DNA from: an uncultured Paracoccus sp.
GTDB lineage: Bacteria > Pseudomonadota > Alphaproteobacteria > Rhodobacterales > Rhodobacteraceae
Length of the DNA: 64,000 nucleotides
Direction of reading: 5' to 3'
Assembly: GCF_947496875.1 (NCBI RefSeq)
Contig: NZ_CANMEH010000001.1
Coordinates: forward strand, 413,770-477,769
Below, one piece after another: positions 61,597 to 64,000 of the stretch. Numbering within the stretch: position 1 is the stretch's first letter; each line of letters begins with the position of its first letter. Below the pieces are notes generated by a model. The model was not told where the DNA came from. It did no database searches and saw only the letters and a list, made by a program, of their open reading frames with translations. The position numbers and the translations under genes are program-made.

Positions 61597-62596
61597 CACT
61601 GCCCTGCGCCGTCGCATCCGTGCGCAGACATCGCCGCGCGATCCCGCGACGATGCGCTTCATCCTCGACGCGCCGGTTCAGGCCGGACGATCGGCCAGCT
61701 TCGATGGTCCGGTGGACGGGGCTCCCCTGGCGCGGGCGCTGTTCTGCATCGCCGGCGTAAGTCGGGTGCAGGTCAGGGACGAGACGATCCTGGTCACACG
61801 GGCACCGGATGCCGACTGGCAGGCGCTCAAGGCACCAATTGCCGCAGCCATCCGGCAGGTGCTGGAGCGGACGGATCGACCGCTTGGCGAGGTGCCGGAT
61901 CCTGCGGCGGTCGAGGGGAGCGATGGGGCACTTCTGGCTGCCGTCGCGGAATTCCTCGACAGACGGGTCAATCCGTCGATTACGGGCCATGGCGGCCACA
62001 TTGCCGCCGAGGCCGTCGAGGGCGGCGTCGTCCGGCTGCGCATGTCCGGCGGATGCCAAGGCTGCGCGGCATCGTCCCTGACCCTCAGAAATGGCGTCGA
62101 AACAATGCTGCGGGCGGCCTTTCCCGCGATCCGAGAGGTTGTCGATGTCACCGACCACGCGACGGGAAAGAAGCCATTCTACAGCAGAGTGCCCGGGCAC
62201 AGCCCGGTCCTGCCGGGTGGAATTGCGCAAGAGGCGCAGCCGGCAATCGAGATCGATCCGCTGCCGCGTCAGGTGCGCCGGCACCTTGAAGGGTTGCCCG
62301 TCGAAACGCTGCCGATCACCTATGGCCGCCTGGCGCGCGACCTGGGGATGGTCGCGCCCGGTGCGATCCGCAGGATCACCGAGGCGCTCGAGACCACCAT
62401 GCGTGAGGATGCTGCGGCAGATCGCCCGTTTATTGCGGCGCGCGTCGTTGGCCGCGGTCCCCTGAAACTCCCCGGACGGGGGTTCTTCGATCTCGCCCGT
62501 GAACTCGACCGTGGTCCGCGGCCAGACGAGACGGAAGAAGTCTTCCACCGCCGACACGTGACGAAGAGTTTGGGAACTGCATTAAAACCGGCTTGA
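61589..62596 (+). CDS. NifU/Nfu-type Fe-S scaffold with extra C-terminal domain
   Basis: This 335-residue protein has an Nfu N-terminal domain (residues 20-110, MRFILDAPVQAGRSASFDGP...LFCIAGVSRVQVRDETILV) and a NifU domain (residues 115-185) with the cluster-binding SGGCQGCAASSLTLRNGVE. Beyond residue 215 there is a 120-residue part, including PRQVRRHLEGLPVETLPITYGRLARDLGM and a later LPGRGFFDLARELDRGP, not found in standard Nfu proteins and unrecognised. It starts at ATG 61589, overlapping the Mrp gene. Together they would assemble and deliver Fe-S clusters for the SdhB-like or NsrR proteins. Confidence 0.84.
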   Translation: MSDTALRRRIRAQTSPRDPATMRFILDAPVQAGRSASFDGPVDGAPLARALFCIAGVSRVQVRDETILVTRAPDADWQALKAPIAAAIRQVLERTDRPLGEVPDPAAVEGSDGALLAAVAEFLDRRVNPSITGHGGHIAAEAVEGGVVRLRMSGGCQGCAASSLTLRNGVETMLRAAFPAIREVVDVTDHATGKKPFYSRVPGHSPVLPGGIAQEAQPAIEIDPLPRQVRRHLEGLPVETLPITYGRLARDLGMVAPGAIRRITEALETTMREDAAADRPFIAARVVGRGPLKLPGRGFFDLARELDRGPRPDETEEVFHRRHVTKSLGTALKPA

Positions 62597-62892
62597 GCAC
62601 ATCGAAGCCTTGGCCGCAGTGATCCGCATTACGGCCGGGAACCTCCGTTTGATCGAGCGTCTTTTGGGGGCAGATGCGGCGGATCATGACCGTCAATGGC
62701 ACAGAGGATGTCTCGGAAGACATCGTCCACGCAGCCAGAGACTGCCTCGTCATCGGCCGAGGAGGCTGACAGATATTTCGAGCAGAACCATGTCAACCAG
62801 TGCGAGCGGTTACGGGAAGTGCCAGCTGGAGTGCGGAGAGGTCGCGGGATGAGACCTTTACGTTTCCTCCAAGCATGTAATGTCCACCAGGG
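62597..62892 (+). other. Degenerate region with a repeated gene scrap
   Basis: The plus strand at 62665-62754 reads GQMRRIMTVNGTEDVSEDIV, then HAARDCLVIGRGG and a stop. It is the partner of the minus-strand scrap at 53413-53482. No complete gene is present. The family is not recognised. Confidence 0.4.
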
Positions 62893-63006
62893 CTCTGTCG
62901 TCCGTCCGAGACTGTCCTCGACCTGCTGGACAGGCTCCCTCCGGATCCGCTCGCCAGGGAGGACGGCCAGTTCATCATTGACGCCGAGGGAAACCGGATT
63001 GCCTGA
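62893..63006 (+). pseudogene. C-terminal fragment of arsenate reductase (ArsC)
   Basis: The frame from 62893 to the TGA at 63004-63006 reads LCRPSETVLDLLDRLPPDPLA, then REDGQFIIDAEGNRIA, the C-terminal end of glutaredoxin-type ArsC ('RLCRPSETVLDIL...KEDGxxVxDxxG'). The frame is broken by a stop just before, and the catalytic N-terminal Cys region is missing. It is directly joined to an arsH fragment, so it is the residue of an arsenic-resistance operon. Confidence 0.7.
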
Positions 63007-63177
63007 CACCCTGACCGACCTGAACACACCACAGATCGACGCGACGAGTTTCGCCGCAATTGACCGCGATCGGCTGCTCTCACCGACCATCAGCACGCAT
63101 CCGCCGCGCATCCTGATCCTGTACGGCTCGCTCAGGGCTCGGTCGTTCAGCCGGCTGTCGGCCGAGGAGGCTGGACG
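62999..63177 (+). pseudogene. N-terminal fragment of ArsH
   Basis: From a TTG at 62999, overlapping the ArsC stop, the plus strand reads LPDTLTDLNTPQID, later SHPPRILILYGSL-like THPPRILILYGSLRARSF, then SRLSAEEAGR. This is the N-terminal part of ArsH, the FMN-dependent organoarsenical oxidase. The homology ends at about 63175, where the permease remnant on the other strand begins. About 170 residues are missing. Confidence 0.7.
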
Positions 63178-63737
63178 CAGACCCGGTGAACGATCTCGAC
63201 CACCTGATCCTTTGCATAGGTCAGCCGTTGGGCCTTTGTCATCGTCGAGGCCTCCCCGCTCACGGGCACGGTTCGGACGAACGCCGCGACCTGATCTTCC
63301 ATCCCCAGCCGTCCGATCACCGTGCCGCCGACAATGGCTACGGCAAGCCCGACGACGACGTAGGCCAGCGCGATCGGCCAGTTGAAGATCGAGGCGAGCA
63401 GGATCACCGAGGCGAGGTCGACCAGCGGCGAGGAAATCAGGAACGAGAAGGTCACCGCCAGCGGCAGCCCCGCCGCCGTGAAGCCGATGAACAAGGGGAT
63501 CGATGAGCAGGAGCAGAAGGGCGTCATGGTGCCGAGAAGCGCCGCCAACGTGTTGGCCCCGATCCCCGTGCGCCCGCCCAGCATGGCCCGCGTCCGTTCC
63601 GGCGGGAAATGGCTCTGGATATAGGAGATGGCAAAGATCAGTACCGACAACAGAATGAAGATCTTGATCACGTCATAGACAAAGAATTGCACCGACCCGC
63701 CGATCCGCGAGGCCGGGTCCAGGTAGTGTCCGAGCAC
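63147..63737 (-). pseudogene. YraQ/ArsP-type permease, truncated at both ends
   Basis: The readable 196 residues have the permease core: IKIFILLSVLIFAISYIQSHFPPERTRAML, the conserved TMTPFCSCSSIPLFIGFTAAGLPLAVTFSFLISSPLVDLASVILLASIF with the Cys pair, and LAYVVVGLAVAIVGGTVIGRLG. It starts at a GTG directly next to the end of an IS256-family element, and the normal first helix is missing. At the other end the family sequence stops at VEIVHRV and runs into the arsH fragment. ArsP members export organoarsenicals, fitting the neighbouring ars scraps. Confidence 0.7.
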
Positions 63738-64000
63738 GTGGTGTAATTTCAGCGCCGTCGACGGTGTGATCCCGGGTGGTCACCGAGGTGTATGGTCGAG
63801 GTGGAGTTTGGCGACTTCAACCACGGACCGCACGGAGACCCCGATGACCAAGACCAACATGGACCTGTCCGAGCTTCTGGCCAAGCACGACCAGGGAGAC
63901 TTTCTGCGCAGCATCGCCGAGGCTGTTCTTCAGCTGATCATGGAGGCCGACGTAGAAGGCCTGATCGGCGCCGGTCGGCACGAGCGCAGCGGCGAGCGCA
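63738..64000 (+). mobile_element. IS256-family insertion sequence, left end (partial)
   Basis: A likely terminal region starts near 63741 (GTGTAATTTCAGCGCCGTC) directly beside the cut end of the permease gene, and a transposase gene begins at 63844. The element continues past the window. Its insertion explains the loss of the permease's N-terminus. Confidence 0.65.
63844..64000 (+). CDS. IS256-family transposase (N-terminal part, runs off window)
   Basis: The first 52 residues read MTKTNMDLSELLAKHDQGDF, LRSIAEAVLQLIMEADVEGL, then IGAGRHERSGER, the standard start of Mutator/IS256 transposases, with the conserved QxIMEADVxGLIGAGRxER stretch. The DDE core lies beyond the window. The frame is intact as far as seen, so the element may still be active. 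Confidence 0.85.
   Translation, partial: MTKTNMDLSELLAKHDQGDFLRSIAEAVLQLIMEADVEGLIGAGRHERSGER

Noticed and set aside
1..64000. tRNA, rRNA or CRISPR arrays
   Set aside because: I looked for the usual conserved tRNA arms, rRNA segments and regularly spaced repeats by eye and saw none; a covariance-model scan would be needed to exclude small RNAs.

Overview
The window is GC-rich DNA from an alphaproteobacterium, most likely of the Rhodobacteraceae/Paracoccaceae. The aa3 oxidase subunit I closely resembles the Paracoccus protein as I remember it, and TRAP transporters, CoA-ester catabolic genes and sulfonate-type genes are abundant. This is judged from protein character only; no 16S rRNA, tRNA or other phylogenetic marker is present.

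Layout. (1) 1-2426: a terminator, then a YeiH/TauZ-type exporter and a phosphotransacetylase, the pairing expected at the end of a taurine/sulfonate pathway. (2) 2771-17022: a solute-import island. A TRAP transporter and an IclR regulator lie on the minus strand, divergent from a GMC oxidoreductase. A complete Dpp/Opp-type ABC transporter, a YtcJ-type amidohydrolase and an overlapping CobW-type metallochaperone follow. (3) 17669-34912: an MFS carrier and CoA-ester catabolism. Enoyl-CoA hydratase and two acyl-CoA dehydrogenases are on the minus strand with an IclR regulator. The divergent plus-strand operon has CaiB, acyl-CoA dehydrogenase, an acetyl-CoA-hydrolase-type CoA-transferase, CaiB, MaoC, a CitE-like lyase and a second TRAP transporter, then MFS, MaoC and nitroreductase. 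The CoA-transferase/MaoC/CitE/TRAP core matches itaconate-type C5-dicarboxylate degradation. (4) 34913-37926: a cupin gene and eroded sequence with an integrase remnant. (5) 37927-43668: a minus-strand operon with a polar-amino-acid ABC transporter (binding protein and fused permease-ATPase), an amidase, an orphan ectoine synthase, a GntR regulator and a DUF1989 protein. (6) 44285-53589: a glycosyltransferase, an acyl-CoA dehydrogenase cut off by an IS1595-like remnant, an oxidoreductase/HxlR pair, copper-type periplasmic proteins, and a graveyard of broken genes (PhnE, TSUP, HlyD, ABC-2, RidA). (7) 53590-62596: a respiratory and Fe-S stress module with ctaD, a RIC-type di-iron repair protein, NsrR-like regulator, DUF6522 protein, SdhB-C-D without SdhA, CBS, AhpD-like, CHRD-like, Mrp and NifU-like proteins. 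(8) 62597-64000: fragments of arsC, arsH and a YraQ/ArsP permease, ending in an IS256-family element that runs off the window.

Most genes form tight operons with ATGA or TGATG overlaps. Several regulator genes have clear palindromes at their own or neighbouring promoters. The most interesting points are the orphan EctC operon, the NsrR-linked set of spare NO-sensitive respiratory subunits, the itaconate-like cluster with two unrelated kinds of CoA-transferase, and matching IclR-type palindromes at two promoters.
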